Part shown: positions 22,370 through 31,306 of the stretch, in pieces
Layout of the letters: every line of letters starts with the position of its first letter
Numbering within the stretch: position 1 is the stretch's first letter
NCBI GenBank assembly: GCA_032906765.1
Contig: JAJTZB010000012.1
Coordinates: forward strand, 1-39,819
Direction: 5' to 3'
Length of the DNA: 39,819 nt
Origin: Nitrososphaerales archaeon
Lineage (GTDB): Archaea > Thermoproteota > Nitrososphaeria > Nitrososphaerales > Gagatemarchaeaceae
Notes under the pieces: generated by a model
Told to the model about the DNA's origin: nothing
Databases searched by the model: none
What the model saw: only the letters and a program-made list of their open reading frames with translations
Made by a program: the position numbers and the translations under genes

Positions 22370-23336
22370 GGGTCATCCTCCAGACCAGGAATCTGGCGAA
22401 GACGTTGATCGCGAGGGCCACAACGAAGAGAATCAGGCCGAGTTCGACGAGGGCGGAGAGGTAGAGCGGCGAGGTGGCCTCGGTAAATTCGTTTGCGATG
22501 ACGGCCGGGAGAGTGTAGCCGCCTGAGAAGAGGGAGGCCGTAATTCTCGGCGTGTTGCCGATCACCATTGTCACGGCCATCGTCTCCCCGACGGCCCTTC
22601 CCAGGCCGAGAATCGTGGCTCCGAAGATTCCGGACCTGGCGTAGGGGAGGACGCTCTTCCGTGTCACCTCCCAGTTCGTGCCGCCGAGAGAGTACATCGC
22701 CTCCCTCTGGCTGTTCGGGACTGCGTTCAAGATGTCCCTCGATACTGCGGTGACAGTTGGGATTATCATTATAGACAGTATGACTCCAGCCGTGAAGAAG
22801 TCGAGGCCGAATGGAGTCCCGGAGAAGATTGGGATGAAGCCGAGGTATGTGCTCAGTGGCGTCTCCACATATTGCCGGAGGAGAGGGCTCAGGAAGAAGA
22901 GGCCCCACAGACCGTATATGACGCTCGGTACGGCCGCGAGGAGCTCTATCAGCGTCCCGAGGAGGTACCGCGTCGTCCTCCTCCCCTTAATCTTCTCCGT
23001 GAGGAAGATGGCCACCCCAAGGCTGATCGGGAGGCCAATCAGGAGAGCCAGAAGCGAAGTCACAATGGTGCCGTAGATGAAAGGAAGTGCCCCGAAGATC
23101 TCGTGCACGGGGTCCCACGTTGTTCCCGGTAAGAAGGAGAACCCGAACTTCGAGATTGTTAGTGAGGAGCCTGAGTATAGGTTGTACCCAAGCGCCAGAA
23201 GGAGGCCGATGATTGCCACCGCTGCCGTCGCTACGGCTGCCTTCAGGACGGAGTCTCCCCTGAGCCTTGTCCTGCCAGATGCAGAGTCGGGTCGACTCGT
23301 GTTCAAGATTCTCTTTTCAGTGTCGTCTAATTGCAA
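22344..23336 (-). CDS. pstC: Phosphate ABC transporter permease PstC
   Basis: This 330-residue protein has six membrane helices after a charged tail of about 30 residues. TWDPVHEIFGALPFIYGT is typical of PstC, as are LIELLAAVPSVIYGLWGL and the coupling loop PNSQREAMYSLGGTNWEV. LGRAVGETMAVTMVIGN lines the path. It is separated from pstS by 32 bases and overlaps pstA, so pstSCAB-phoU reads as one operon in the classical order. Confidence 0.95.
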   Translation of the reverse strand: MQLDDTEKRILNTSRPDSASGRTRLRGDSVLKAAVATAAVAIIGLLLALGYNLYSGSSLTISKFGFSFLPGTTWDPVHEIFGALPFIYGTIVTSLLALLIGLPISLGVAIFLTEKIKGRRTTRYLLGTLIELLAAVPSVIYGLWGLFFLSPLLRQYVETPLSTYLGFIPIFSGTPFGLDFFTAGVILSIMIIPTVTAVSRDILNAVPNSQREAMYSLGGTNWEVTRKSVLPYARSGIFGATILGLGRAVGETMAVTMVIGNTPRITASLFSGGYTLPAVIANEFTEATSPLYLSALVELGLILFVVALAINVFARFLVWRMTHGVRSRVR

Positions 23337-23368
23337 TCATAAAAAGATGGGAGGGTTCTGTCGCGAGG

Positions 23369-24568
23369 CTAGGATCCCGTGTGTAGTGGCGTTCCGTTGT
23401 AGGTGATTGAGTTGAGTGTGGCGTCGTCCAGGGCAACCACGTTGGCCGGAAGTGGCACATAGCCGAGGTTAGCACCGGCCACCTGTGCGGAGTTCACGAC
23501 CCACCAGAGGAAGTTCACAAGTGCGGCGCCCTTTGTCTGGTCGGTCTGTTGCTGATACGCCAGCGCATAGGTGAACGTGGTGATTGGATAGACGTTCGTC
23601 GCTGCCGTGTCGTTGTATATGTTGTTGATTATGGAGACGCTCGTCCATTGCGCGCTTCCCGCAGGAAGACCAGCGGTGCCTCCTGCCTGGACTGCGGCTT
23701 GGGCATTGGTCAGGTTTGCGAGGATGAACTTGCCAGCTGCGTTCTGCACAGAGCCGTACGAAATCAATCCCTTGTTCACGATCTCGTATGCGATTTCAAG
23801 AGGGCCTATGGAGTACTGCGTGTTAGAAATGCAGCCCGCTACGCCCTCGTTGCCCTTGCATCCAAGCCCAGTCGGCCAATTGACAGAGGTCCCCTGCCCG
23901 ACCTGCGTCTTCCACTGCGCGCTTGCGTCGGAGAGGTAGTTGGTAAAGGCGAACATGGTTCCGCTGCCGTCCGACCTGTGGATCACAGTGATTGCGTGGG
24001 CAGGCAGTGTCACACCCGCGTTGATGGCCACGAGCGCAGCGTCGTTCCACTGCGTGATGTTGCCAAGGAATATCTGAGCGAGGATTGCTCCGGTGAATTT
24101 CATGCCGTTGGTCATGCCGGGTAAGTTGTAAGCCGGCACTACCGCGCTGGCGGATATTGGTATGGTCAGAAGGGTCGTCGTATTGAGGGCGGCGTATTGT
24201 TTCGCGGTCAATGGGGCGTCGCTCTCGCCGAAGTTGACGGTCTTTGCGGTGATTTGTGCGATTCCCGCGCCGCTGCCGACGCTGGCATAGTTGACTTGGA
24301 CGTTTGATGTGACTTGGGCATAGGCGAATGTCCAGGCGGACATCAGCGGGAACACGAGGGTTCCACCGGCGCCGTTGAGGGACACGGTCGGTCCCACGGA
24401 GCTAGTCAGCGACGTGGTTGTTGTGGTTGAAATCAGCGTACTCGTCACCGTCGTCGGCTGGGCGCCAGGGCTGAGGGCTACGTACGCCCCCGCCGCTACG
24501 ACGACCACGACCAAGACGACTGCGAGTGCGATTGTTGAAGCGCTCACACCGTTTCTTTGAATTCTCAT
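23369..24568 (-). CDS. pstS: Phosphate-binding protein PstS
   Basis: This 399-residue secreted binding protein has an N-terminal membrane anchor (about 13-33: TIALAVVLVVVVVAAGAYVA), a Thr/Ser-rich linker that is probably glycosylated, and a PstS domain. Phosphate-contact motifs are visible: GGTLVFPLMSAW, ASVGSGAGIAQI, NFGESDAPLT and HRSDGSGTMFAFTNYL. There is no lipobox cysteine, so it is held by the helix. The ATG has a TATA box (CATATATCAA, about 24593-24602) about 28 bases upstream, so it is leaderless. AGAGAATAT-like motifs lie behind that box. Confidence 0.95.
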   Translation of the reverse strand: MRIQRNGVSASTIALAVVLVVVVVAAGAYVALSPGAQPTTVTSTLISTTTTTSLTSSVGPTVSLNGAGGTLVFPLMSAWTFAYAQVTSNVQVNYASVGSGAGIAQITAKTVNFGESDAPLTAKQYAALNTTTLLTIPISASAVVPAYNLPGMTNGMKFTGAILAQIFLGNITQWNDAALVAINAGVTLPAHAITVIHRSDGSGTMFAFTNYLSDASAQWKTQVGQGTSVNWPTGLGCKGNEGVAGCISNTQYSIGPLEIAYEIVNKGLISYGSVQNAAGKFILANLTNAQAAVQAGGTAGLPAGSAQWTSVSIINNIYNDTAATNVYPITTFTYALAYQQQTDQTKGAALVNFLWWVVNSAQVAGANLGYVPLPANVVALDDATLNSITYNGTPLHTGS

Positions 24569-24817
24569 CTTCGGCCTTTGGGCTTACTCCGAGTTGATAT
24601 ATGGCTCGCCGACTGATTACATAGAGAATATCGAATCATATAGAATCAATATACTTGCTTAGGGCATCGGAGGGGAGGTTTCCCCAGGCGGGCGTAGGAT
24701 GGCTAATGTGGACTCGGGAGGCGCACATTCGTTCGGGGAAGCCGTTCGGACGCGCGGCAAGTATATTGTTGAGTAGACATTATATATGGAGAATATATCT
24801 TCTCGCCGCGGAGAGAC
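24569..24817. promoter_or_regulatory. Divergent pst / AbrB-PhoU control region
   Basis: This 249-base spacer holds the minus-strand pstS TATA box (about 24593-24602) and the plus-strand TATA box of the AbrB-PhoU gene (ATTATATATGG, 24779-24789). It carries copies of an AGAGAATAT-type motif (24623-24632, and GGAGAATATAT at 24788-24798). A perfect 12-bp inverted repeat is also present, CAATATACTTGC at 24647-24658 and GCAAGTATATTG at 24757-24768. Phosphate-dependent control of both sides is the simplest reading, inferred from the arrangement. Confidence 0.6.
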
Positions 24818-25837
24818 GTGGAATTCAGAAAGGTGCAGGTCACAGGCGGGAATAGCTTTGTCGTTTCGTTGCCCAAGACATGGGTGAACGACGTCGGCCT
24901 GAAGCCGAAGGACGCTGTGGCCGTAATAATACAGGCCGATTCGTCGCTGCTGATAGTCCCGAGAAGGGACATCAGGGAGGCGGCGAAGTCGGAGGCGACA
25001 ATCGAGGCCATTGCGGGCTCGGACAAGGATGCGCTACTCCGTAAGTTCATCTCATACTACTTGGCGGGATACGACATAATCAGGATAAGCGTAGGAAGGT
25101 CGGACCCGTCGCTGAGGAATTCGATTCGGGAGGGCATCCGAAGGAAGCTGGTTGGCGTGGAGATCATTGAGGAGTCGTCGACTGGCATCCTGACGCAGTG
25201 CCTCTCTGGGTACGTGGACATCCCTCTCAAGAAGGCGCTGGAGCGGATGTCGATTATCGCGGGGGGGATGTTGACCGATGCCATCGGCGTGCTTCATGGG
25301 AGCGGTAAGGGACTGGGCGAGGAAGTCATACTGAGAGACGACGAAGTCGATAGGTTCTACCACTTCATACTGAGGCAGCTCAACATCGCAGTCAGGGACA
25401 GGTCTGTAATCCAGGAGATAGGGCTAGGCTCCCCGAGGGACTGCTTGGGCTACAGGCTGGCAGCCAAGAGCGCGGAAAGGGTCGCAGACCACGCAGCCTC
25501 GATAGCGGCACAGGCGGAGAACTTGCAGACCATCCCGGAGGGTGCGATCAAGAAGGTCCAGGAGATGACAAACGCTGCGCGGAAGGTTTTCGAAAGCTCT
25601 GTCAACGCCCTCCTCAGGCTCGACGCTAAGCTGGCGGAGGAGACAATCACCAAGACGAAGGATGTTGTTCAGCTCGAAGAGAAGCTGAGTGGCGAGATCC
25701 TCGCGCCAAGGAAGACTGGAGCGCAGGTAGCTTCAGTCAAGCTGATACTCGAGGACGTCAGGCGTGTCGCCGAGTACGGAGCAGACATTTCCGAGATTGC
25801 AATCGACCTGACAGTAAAGGAGCCGCAGGTCCGGTAG
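24818..25837 (+). CDS. AbrB-PhoU fusion regulator
   Basis: This 339-residue protein has an N-terminal SpoVT-AbrB DNA-binding fold (about 1-50: FRKVQVTGGNSFVVSLPKTW, then VNDVGLKPKDAVAVI). Two PhoU helical repeats follow (about 115-220 and 235-330: ALERMSIIAGGMLTDAIGVL, RLAAKSAERVADHAASIAA, VRRVAEYGADISEIAID). Such fusions are found in archaea and probably link phosphate status to transcription. The GTG start is about 35 bases from the TATA box. It is divergent from pstS and likely binds the shared spacer. It differs from the operon's own PhoU by having the DNA-binding part. Confidence 0.9.
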   Translation: MEFRKVQVTGGNSFVVSLPKTWVNDVGLKPKDAVAVIIQADSSLLIVPRRDIREAAKSEATIEAIAGSDKDALLRKFISYYLAGYDIIRISVGRSDPSLRNSIREGIRRKLVGVEIIEESSTGILTQCLSGYVDIPLKKALERMSIIAGGMLTDAIGVLHGSGKGLGEEVILRDDEVDRFYHFILRQLNIAVRDRSVIQEIGLGSPRDCLGYRLAAKSAERVADHAASIAAQAENLQTIPEGAIKKVQEMTNAARKVFESSVNALLRLDAKLAEETITKTKDVVQLEEKLSGEILAPRKTGAQVASVKLILEDVRRVAEYGADISEIAIDLTVKEPQVR

Positions 25838-25848
25838 CTGGGAGGACG

Positions 25849-26184
25849 TCACTCGAGCTCTGGGAGCTCGCACATCCTCTCCAACATCAGCTGTAGCGCA
25901 GACGCGCCCTCTTCTGTAAGCCGGAGGTGCTCAACCACAGAACCATCCTGCAGCTGAGAGACAACGTCCACGAGGTACCTCCTCTGGAGCTGGTCTAGGA
26001 GTCCGCGGAAGTCGCCTTCCGAGAGCCTCAGACGATTCCTCACCGTCCCAGCTTCGACTGCCTTCGAGCCCGCAACAACAAACAGGGCAGAGAAGCACAG
26101 GTCGGGTTCCCGGGCGTCGGAGCCGTCATGGCTGAGGTAGCCGACGCCGCGTGTCGCCGCAACTTGCATTCCTTTCTTCACCAA
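25849..26184 (-). CDS. Small winged-helix-like protein (about 110 aa)
   Basis: The core LCFSALFVVAGSKAVEAGTV, with RLRLSEGDFRGLLDQLQRRY and then DGSVVEHLRLTEEGASALQL, has the helix-helix-wing order of a MarR/PadR-like winged helix. The TTG at 26184, or the GTG next to it, fits a TATA box (GCTTTAACC, about 26204-26212) at 26 bases. ATG at 26169 is the other choice. It converges with the AbrB-PhoU gene (11-base gap) and is divergent from the ArsC gene, so it could regulate the latter. Confidence 0.7.
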   Translation of the reverse strand: MVKKGMQVAATRGVGYLSHDGSDAREPDLCFSALFVVAGSKAVEAGTVRNRLRLSEGDFRGLLDQLQRRYLVDVVSQLQDGSVVEHLRLTEEGASALQLMLERMCELPELE

Positions 26185-26240
26185 GACTGGAGAACTGCGG
26201 CGGGGTTAAAGCGGTTGCCGATTTACGCTATGGGCCTATT

Positions 26241-26254
26241 CAGAGAATATAGAG
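26241..26254. promoter_or_regulatory. AGAGAATAT motif upstream of arsC
   Basis: CAGAGAATATAGAG repeats the motif seen twice in the pstS / AbrB-PhoU spacer. It lies about 90-100 bases before the ArsC start, in the divergent spacer, so the arsenate reductase may be controlled together with phosphate uptake. This is an inference from three matches. Confidence 0.4.
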
Positions 26255-26342
26255 TTGCAATAGACTCCCAGAGCGTGCGACGGCGGGAGCAGTCAACAAT
26301 AACTATCGTCTCCTGGGGCGTGCGTGGTAGACCGGTGAGAGA

Positions 26343-26750
26343 ATGGAACGGACTGGCCTGATACTGTTCGTCTGCGTCGAGAATGCGGGCCGAAGCCAGA
26401 TGGCCGAGGCGTTCGCGAAGAGGAATGGGCTGGAAGCCTCGAGCGCGGGCACGATTCCTAGCCAGAGGGTCAACCTTGAGGTCGTGGAAGCCATGAAGGA
26501 GAGGGGGATCGATCTATCGAAGAACGTCCCTAGGATGCTCACCATGGAAATGATAAGGAATGCAGCCCTTGTCGTGACAATGAGATGCTCGGTTGAAGAT
26601 GTCTGCCCCCGACCCATGCTCGCCAGGATGCAGAAGAAGCTGGCGGAGTGGCATCTTGACGACCCGAAGGGGAAACCCTTGGGCGAAGTGCGGAGAATCA
26701 GGGACGAGATAGAAGAGAGGGTGAAGGCGCTGGCGAATGTGCGCTCCTAA
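26343..26750 (+). CDS. arsC: Arsenate reductase / low-molecular-weight phosphatase family
   Basis: This 135-residue protein has the LMW-PTP P-loop CVENAGRSQMAEA (C-x5-R) right after the first strand. CSVEDVCP matches the second and third redox cysteines of thioredoxin-linked ArsC (Cys82 and Cys89 in the S. aureus enzyme), and WHLDDPKGK is the general acid loop. It therefore looks like a true arsenate reductase rather than a tyrosine phosphatase. GGTGAG sits just before the ATG, with TATA-like AATAACTATC about 40 bases upstream. Arsenate enters through Pst systems, so its place beside pst makes sense. No arsenite exporter is in the window. Confidence 0.85.
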   Translation: MERTGLILFVCVENAGRSQMAEAFAKRNGLEASSAGTIPSQRVNLEVVEAMKERGIDLSKNVPRMLTMEMIRNAALVVTMRCSVEDVCPRPMLARMQKKLAEWHLDDPKGKPLGEVRRIRDEIEERVKALANVRS

Positions 26751-26818
26751 GCCGTCTCGCTGAAGACGTCGTGGCTCCGTGGCCATACCAATGCTCTAAG
26801 ACGTCGTCGCCCGTCAGA

Positions 26819-27007
26819 ATGGCGTCCAAGTTGGACCTGAGTCTCTACCAAGTCTGGTGCCTCATAGCGGCGTTCCTGATGGGCACTGGTGTCCCTCATT
26901 TCGTCTTTGGGCGGGCAGGGATGGTCTTCAGGAGCCCTTTCGGCCAGCCTCCAGTCCGATGCTCCGGCCCTATCGGAACTGGCCGTAAACTGATGGGTAG
27001 GCGTTGA
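26819..27007 (+). pseudogene. Remnant of a small membrane protein gene
   Basis: The frame reads QVWCLIAAFLMGTGVPHFVF, then GRAGMVFRSPFGQP. This resembles the first half of a small membrane protein family in which GVPHFVxG and TPFGxPS are followed by NVLWG and another helix. Here the sequence after SPFGQPPV loses similarity, and the frame runs into the end of the convergent kdpC. The back half is missing, so this is probably a decayed gene. The family link is from memory and moderate. Confidence 0.4.
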
Positions 27008-27428
27008 TCAGTGCAAGATTCAGCGTCAGGACGTTGACGTATGGTTCTCCGAAGACCCTCGATTGTCCGTCCGTGTTCTGATCCACCAGCTGTTGGAGCG
27101 TGCTGGCGGGAATGCCCGACGCACTGCTGATTCGTGGAATCTGGGAGTATGCGTCCTGGACAGTGATGTCAGGGTCCACGCCAGACGCCGAGTCGTTCCT
27201 CGGTTGGAAGAAGATTGACTGGTTGAAGCCCTGGGCGATCAGAGCGGAGCCCACGGGACGACCGTCAAGCTGAACGACCTCGCCGTTCGCCTGGTACGGG
27301 AGAGCGACTTGGGCGATGCCCGTTATCAGAAGCGGGAAGAAGAGGCCGCAGAGCAGTAGCGAGACCAAAGCCATCGCTACGAGTGGTCTGACTCTGACTT
27401 CGTTTCTGCCACGGGTTGTGTCGGCCAT
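26970..27428 (-). CDS. kdpC: K+-transporting ATPase subunit C
   Basis: This is a protein of about 152 residues with one N-terminal membrane helix (VAMALVSLLLCGLFFPLLIT). The KdpC core follows: VGSALIAQGF, NDSASGVDPDITVQDAYSQI, PRISSASGIP, then VFGEPYVNVLTLNLAL. KdpC stabilises the KdpFABC pump. The protein is about 35-40 residues shorter than usual. The segment between FFQPR and NDSASGVDPDIT, where bacterial proteins have the Tyr-Asn-Ala and Ser-Gly-Gly/Asn-Leu-Gly stretch, is missing. ATG at 27428 is preferred because AGGTGA lies five bases before it, directly after the kdpB stop. Confidence 0.9.
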   Translation of the reverse strand: MADTTRGRNEVRVRPLVAMALVSLLLCGLFFPLLITGIAQVALPYQANGEVVQLDGRPVGSALIAQGFNQSIFFQPRNDSASGVDPDITVQDAYSQIPRISSASGIPASTLQQLVDQNTDGQSRVFGEPYVNVLTLNLALINAYPSVYGQFR

Positions 27429-27437
27429 TCTCTTCAC

Positions 27438-29597
27438 CTACAGGTGCCCCAGCGATAGCAGTATGTCTATCGCCTTGATTCCAACGAACGGGGCGACCAC
27501 GCCTCCCACCCCGTAGACCAGGGTGTTGCGCAGGAAGATCGACATTGTGTCAGCAGGCCTGAAGGCAACGCCCCTCATGGCAAGTGGTATCAGTAGAGGG
27601 ATGATTACGGCGTTGAAGATTAGCGCGGACAAGACCGCGCTGTTGAGGCCGAGCTGTAGTACGTTCAGCGCCTGGAGCTGCGGTATCGCTGCGGCGAAGA
27701 GGACGGGCACGATGGCGAAGTACTTCGCTACGTCGTTGGCGATGCTGAACGTGGTCACGGCCCCGCGCGTCATCAGCAGTTGCTTGCCCAGCATGACGAC
27801 GTCGATTATCTTCGCGGGGTTGGACTCGAGGTCCACCATGTTGGCTGCCTCCTTCGCGGGCTCCGTCCCAGAGTTCATCGCGAGTCCGACGTCCGCCGCA
27901 GCGAGCGCCGGCGCGTCGTTGGTGCCGTCGCCTATCATCGCGACTATCCTCGACTGCGCCTGCTCCCTCTGAACGATGTCGTACTTGTCTGCGGGCTTCG
28001 CCTGGGGGACGAACTCGTCGATTCCTACCTCTCTGGCTATGCTCTTGGCCGTCAGCGGCTGGTCTCCGGTTATCATAACCGGCCTGATGCCCATGGCCTT
28101 GACGGCCCTCACCCTATCCTTGATGTCTGGTTTCAGGACGTCCTTCAGCCTAATCATGCCTAGCACTTCGGCCCCCCTCGTTATTGCAATAGGCGTGTCC
28201 CCATCGGCCGAGATCTGGTCGGCGACGGCGTCGAAGCTCTCGGGGAAAGAGGCCAACTTCTTGATTGCGTCGGGGGCGCCTTTGATTATCTCCACCTCGC
28301 CAGTCGGGAGCGTCCCAACTACCGAGTCCGCAAGCTTCCTGCTGAACCTTCCACGCTGCTCGAACTCCTTCCCGCTCTTTGGCAGCGAGAATCCCCCGCT
28401 GTCGGCGAGTTTGACGCCGCTGGTTCGTGTCGTGGCCGAGAACTCGTACACCTGCGAGAGCGTCAGGGCGTTCAGCTCCTTCGGGACCAAACCGCGTTCA
28501 TAGGCGAGTTTGACTATGCTGCGCCCCTCTGGCGTGTCGTCGTACCAAGAAGAAAGGAACGCCGCCTCGCCAACTTCCCTGATCGAATGGTCACCCAGGG
28601 GGACGAACTCGGTCGCCTGCCTGTTTCCTACAGTTATGGTTCCGGTCTTGTCGAGCAGTATCACGTCTGTGTCTCCCGCTGTCTCGATTGCCTTCCCTGA
28701 TTTCGCCACCATCTTCCTCCTGAAGAGCCTGGAGACTCCGGAGAGCCCTATAGCGGGGAGGAGGGCGCCTATCGTTGTCGGCAGAAGACAGACGTAGAGG
28801 GCAATCATGACGGAGAGGTCCCCGCCCAGATTGAGGGCGGCTGAGACGCCGACGAGGGAGGCGACTATGATGCTGAAGATCGCTGTGAGGCCGATTAGGA
28901 CCATCGTTACTGCCTGCTCGTTCGGAGTCTTGGGTCTCTTGGCAGCCTCGACCAACTTGATCATCTTGCTGATGTACGACTCCTCGGGGTTGACAGTCAC
29001 CCTTGCCGTCAGGGTGTCGCTGAGCAAGGTCGAGCCCCCAATCAGGACGTCTCCTGGCGCCTTCTTGACAGGGGTGGACTCTCCCGTCATGAGAGACTCG
29101 TCCAGCATCGCGATTCCTTCCAGAACTTCGGCGTCTATCGGGACGAGGTCGCCCTTCTCGAGGAGGATGAGGTCGCCCCTGCGGAGACTGGATGAAGGAG
29201 TTGGGATTACCTTCTGTGACCATTGCTCTCTTACCACCTTCTTGCTTACCACCTCGCTCTCAAGGCTCCTCAGACTGTGCGCGGTGTTCCTGGCCTGGTG
29301 CTCGGCGAGCGAGTCAGAAAGTGTGCTGAACCAGACCGTGAGTAGCAGAATGGCGGCTACCTCGATGTAGAAGTTCGTGTCCTGGAGGCTCGACAGAGGG
29401 AGGAAGCCCCTCGGGTAGATGGCCATCGCGGCCACGACGAAAAAGGTCGCCTCGACAATGAACATGACAGGGTTTGAAATCAAGGAGACGGGGTTCAGCC
29501 TGACTAGGGAATCTCTGAGGACAACTCCGGTGATCATGGAGCGCCGCAGTCTGCCCTCTCTGGGCGCCGCTCCGGACTGCGTGGGCTGGCTAGCCAA
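27438..29597 (-). CDS. kdpB: K+-transporting P-type ATPase subunit B
   Basis: This 719-residue P-type ATPase energises K+ uptake through KdpA. It has the TGES actuator motif (SLMTGESTPVKK), the phosphorylated Asp in LLDKTGTITVGN, the KGAPDAI nucleotide-binding loop, and GDGTNDAPALAAADVG. There are about seven membrane helices. The TTG start overlaps the end of kdpA by eight bases. No kdpF was found between them. All catalytic motifs are intact, so the pump should work. Confidence 0.97.
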   Translation of the reverse strand: MASQPTQSGAAPREGRLRRSMITGVVLRDSLVRLNPVSLISNPVMFIVEATFFVVAAMAIYPRGFLPLSSLQDTNFYIEVAAILLLTVWFSTLSDSLAEHQARNTAHSLRSLESEVVSKKVVREQWSQKVIPTPSSSLRRGDLILLEKGDLVPIDAEVLEGIAMLDESLMTGESTPVKKAPGDVLIGGSTLLSDTLTARVTVNPEESYISKMIKLVEAAKRPKTPNEQAVTMVLIGLTAIFSIIVASLVGVSAALNLGGDLSVMIALYVCLLPTTIGALLPAIGLSGVSRLFRRKMVAKSGKAIETAGDTDVILLDKTGTITVGNRQATEFVPLGDHSIREVGEAAFLSSWYDDTPEGRSIVKLAYERGLVPKELNALTLSQVYEFSATTRTSGVKLADSGGFSLPKSGKEFEQRGRFSRKLADSVVGTLPTGEVEIIKGAPDAIKKLASFPESFDAVADQISADGDTPIAITRGAEVLGMIRLKDVLKPDIKDRVRAVKAMGIRPVMITGDQPLTAKSIAREVGIDEFVPQAKPADKYDIVQREQAQSRIVAMIGDGTNDAPALAAADVGLAMNSGTEPAKEAANMVDLESNPAKIIDVVMLGKQLLMTRGAVTTFSIANDVAKYFAIVPVLFAAAIPQLQALNVLQLGLNSAVLSALIFNAVIIPLLIPLAMRGVAFRPADTMSIFLRNTLVYGVGGVVAPFVGIKAIDILLSLGHL

Positions 29598-31245
29598 GGC
29601 TGTTCACCTGTCCTTGGAAGTACTGGAGTATGGGACCGAGCGCGAGGAATGGAAAGAAGGTGAGGGCGACCAGCACCAGGATGCTGCCGACGAGCACGAT
29701 GGAGAAGACGAGGCTATCTGTCTTGAGGCCAACCTCTGGGCTCCTCTTCCTTCCGATCATCGAGCCGGCAAGGGCGAGCAAGATTCCAATTGGTGCATAA
29801 CGTCCTAGGAAGATCACTATGGCCGTCGAGATGTTGAAGAACGGAGTGTTGGCAGCTGCACCGAGGAAGTCCGAGCCGTTGTTTGCAGCAGCGCTCGTGA
29901 ACTCGTAGAGCACCCGGGTGAAACCTATGGAATCGGCCTGTAGGCCCATCTGCGCCGCCGCTCCGGTCGCGAACGCAAGGACAGTGGGTATGAGTATTAT
30001 GAGTGGATGGACGAGGAACGCAATCATGACGAGCTTGACGTCTCGCGCAGTAATCTTGATGCCGAGATACTCAGGGGTTCTCCCGGACATGAGGCCCACA
30101 ACGAACACGGTAATCACGATGAACATTATCATGTACATCAGCCCAACTCCCTTGCCGCCCGGCGTCGCCTGAATCAGCATCCCCATGAAAGCGGCCAATA
30201 TGGTCAGTGGGTGCATGGCCGCAAGCTGGGTGTTTACTGAACCGGTGGTGACCGCAGTAGTGACCACCGTCCAGAACGCAGAGAAGAACCCTCCGAATCT
30301 GGTCTCTATGCCGGGTCCCAGCGGTATCGTCGGGATGAAGGCGATGACCAGGTCGATCGCGAACAAGGAGTACGCGCCTATCATGATAGGCCTGTACTCG
30401 CGCTTCTTGCCGAGAAGCTCTCCGAAGACGAAGATCAGGGCGGTCGGCAGAAGAAGCATCAACGATATCTCAAGCACATCGCTCACAGGATTGGGGTTCT
30501 GGAACGGGTATGCGGAGTTCGCGCCGTAGTAGCCGCCGCCGTTGGTGCCTAGCTGCATTATCGACACGAGCGAGGCGACCGGACCGATGAGGATTGACTG
30601 CGTCGCTCCCTGAATGGTTGTAACCGTCTTGTATCCGTTGAGGCTTTGTGGGATTCCCAGCCAAACAAGTAGGAGGGCTGCGACGACGCACAGGGGAATC
30701 AGAAGCCGGGTGAGGCTCCTAACGAAGTCGACGTAGAAGTTGCCCAGGTCCTTGGAGCCGACGATGAAGCCACGCACCATCGCGACCCCCATGCAAATGC
30801 CAGTCGCTGCCGAGGTGAACTGCAGGAACTGAATCGCGGACATTTGGCTCAGGTACGAAAGCGTGGTCTCTCCGTTGTAGTGCTGGAGGTTCGTGTTGGT
30901 AGCGAAGGAGACCACGGTGTTGAGGGCCAGGTCCCAGTTCATCCCCGAGAAGCCTTGCGGGTTCAGAGGCAGAATCCCTTGGTAGGAGAGTACCAGGAAC
31001 GCGATAGCCATCTGCACTATGTTGAGGAAGAGCCCTGACAGGAAGTACTCCTTCCAGCCCATGACGTGGAGAGGGTCCACGCCAATCACTCTGTAGAGCG
31101 CGTTTTCGACAGGATTCAGGAACCTGTCGAGTCTGCTGGGGGCGCGCGTGAATACTCGGGCGACATAAGGAGACAGAAGCTTAGCTACGACTAGTGTGCC
31201 GCCTAGAATCAGGATGACGAACGTAGCTTGGAGTAGATTGATCAT
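29590..31245 (-). CDS. kdpA: K+-transporting ATPase subunit A
   Basis: This 551-residue channel-like subunit binds and passes K+. It has about ten membrane helices and four selectivity-filter loops, including QLGTNGGGYYGANSAYPFQN and EFTSAAANNGSDFLG. The start ATG has GAGGT about ten bases upstream and no close TATA box. It therefore probably shares a transcript with the RAM-domain gene 61 bases upstream. No KdpD or KdpE sensor genes are visible here. Confidence 0.96.
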   Translation of the reverse strand: MINLLQATFVILILGGTLVVAKLLSPYVARVFTRAPSRLDRFLNPVENALYRVIGVDPLHVMGWKEYFLSGLFLNIVQMAIAFLVLSYQGILPLNPQGFSGMNWDLALNTVVSFATNTNLQHYNGETTLSYLSQMSAIQFLQFTSAATGICMGVAMVRGFIVGSKDLGNFYVDFVRSLTRLLIPLCVVAALLLVWLGIPQSLNGYKTVTTIQGATQSILIGPVASLVSIMQLGTNGGGYYGANSAYPFQNPNPVSDVLEISLMLLLPTALIFVFGELLGKKREYRPIMIGAYSLFAIDLVIAFIPTIPLGPGIETRFGGFFSAFWTVVTTAVTTGSVNTQLAAMHPLTILAAFMGMLIQATPGGKGVGLMYMIMFIVITVFVVGLMSGRTPEYLGIKITARDVKLVMIAFLVHPLIILIPTVLAFATGAAAQMGLQADSIGFTRVLYEFTSAAANNGSDFLGAAANTPFFNISTAIVIFLGRYAPIGILLALAGSMIGRKRSPEVGLKTDSLVFSIVLVGSILVLVALTFFPFLALGPILQYFQGQVNSLG

Positions 31246-31306
31246 TTTCTTGGAAACCTCGAGGATTCATGGCGTCGTGCATGGCCGACTCCGATTTCGG
31301 CACTTC

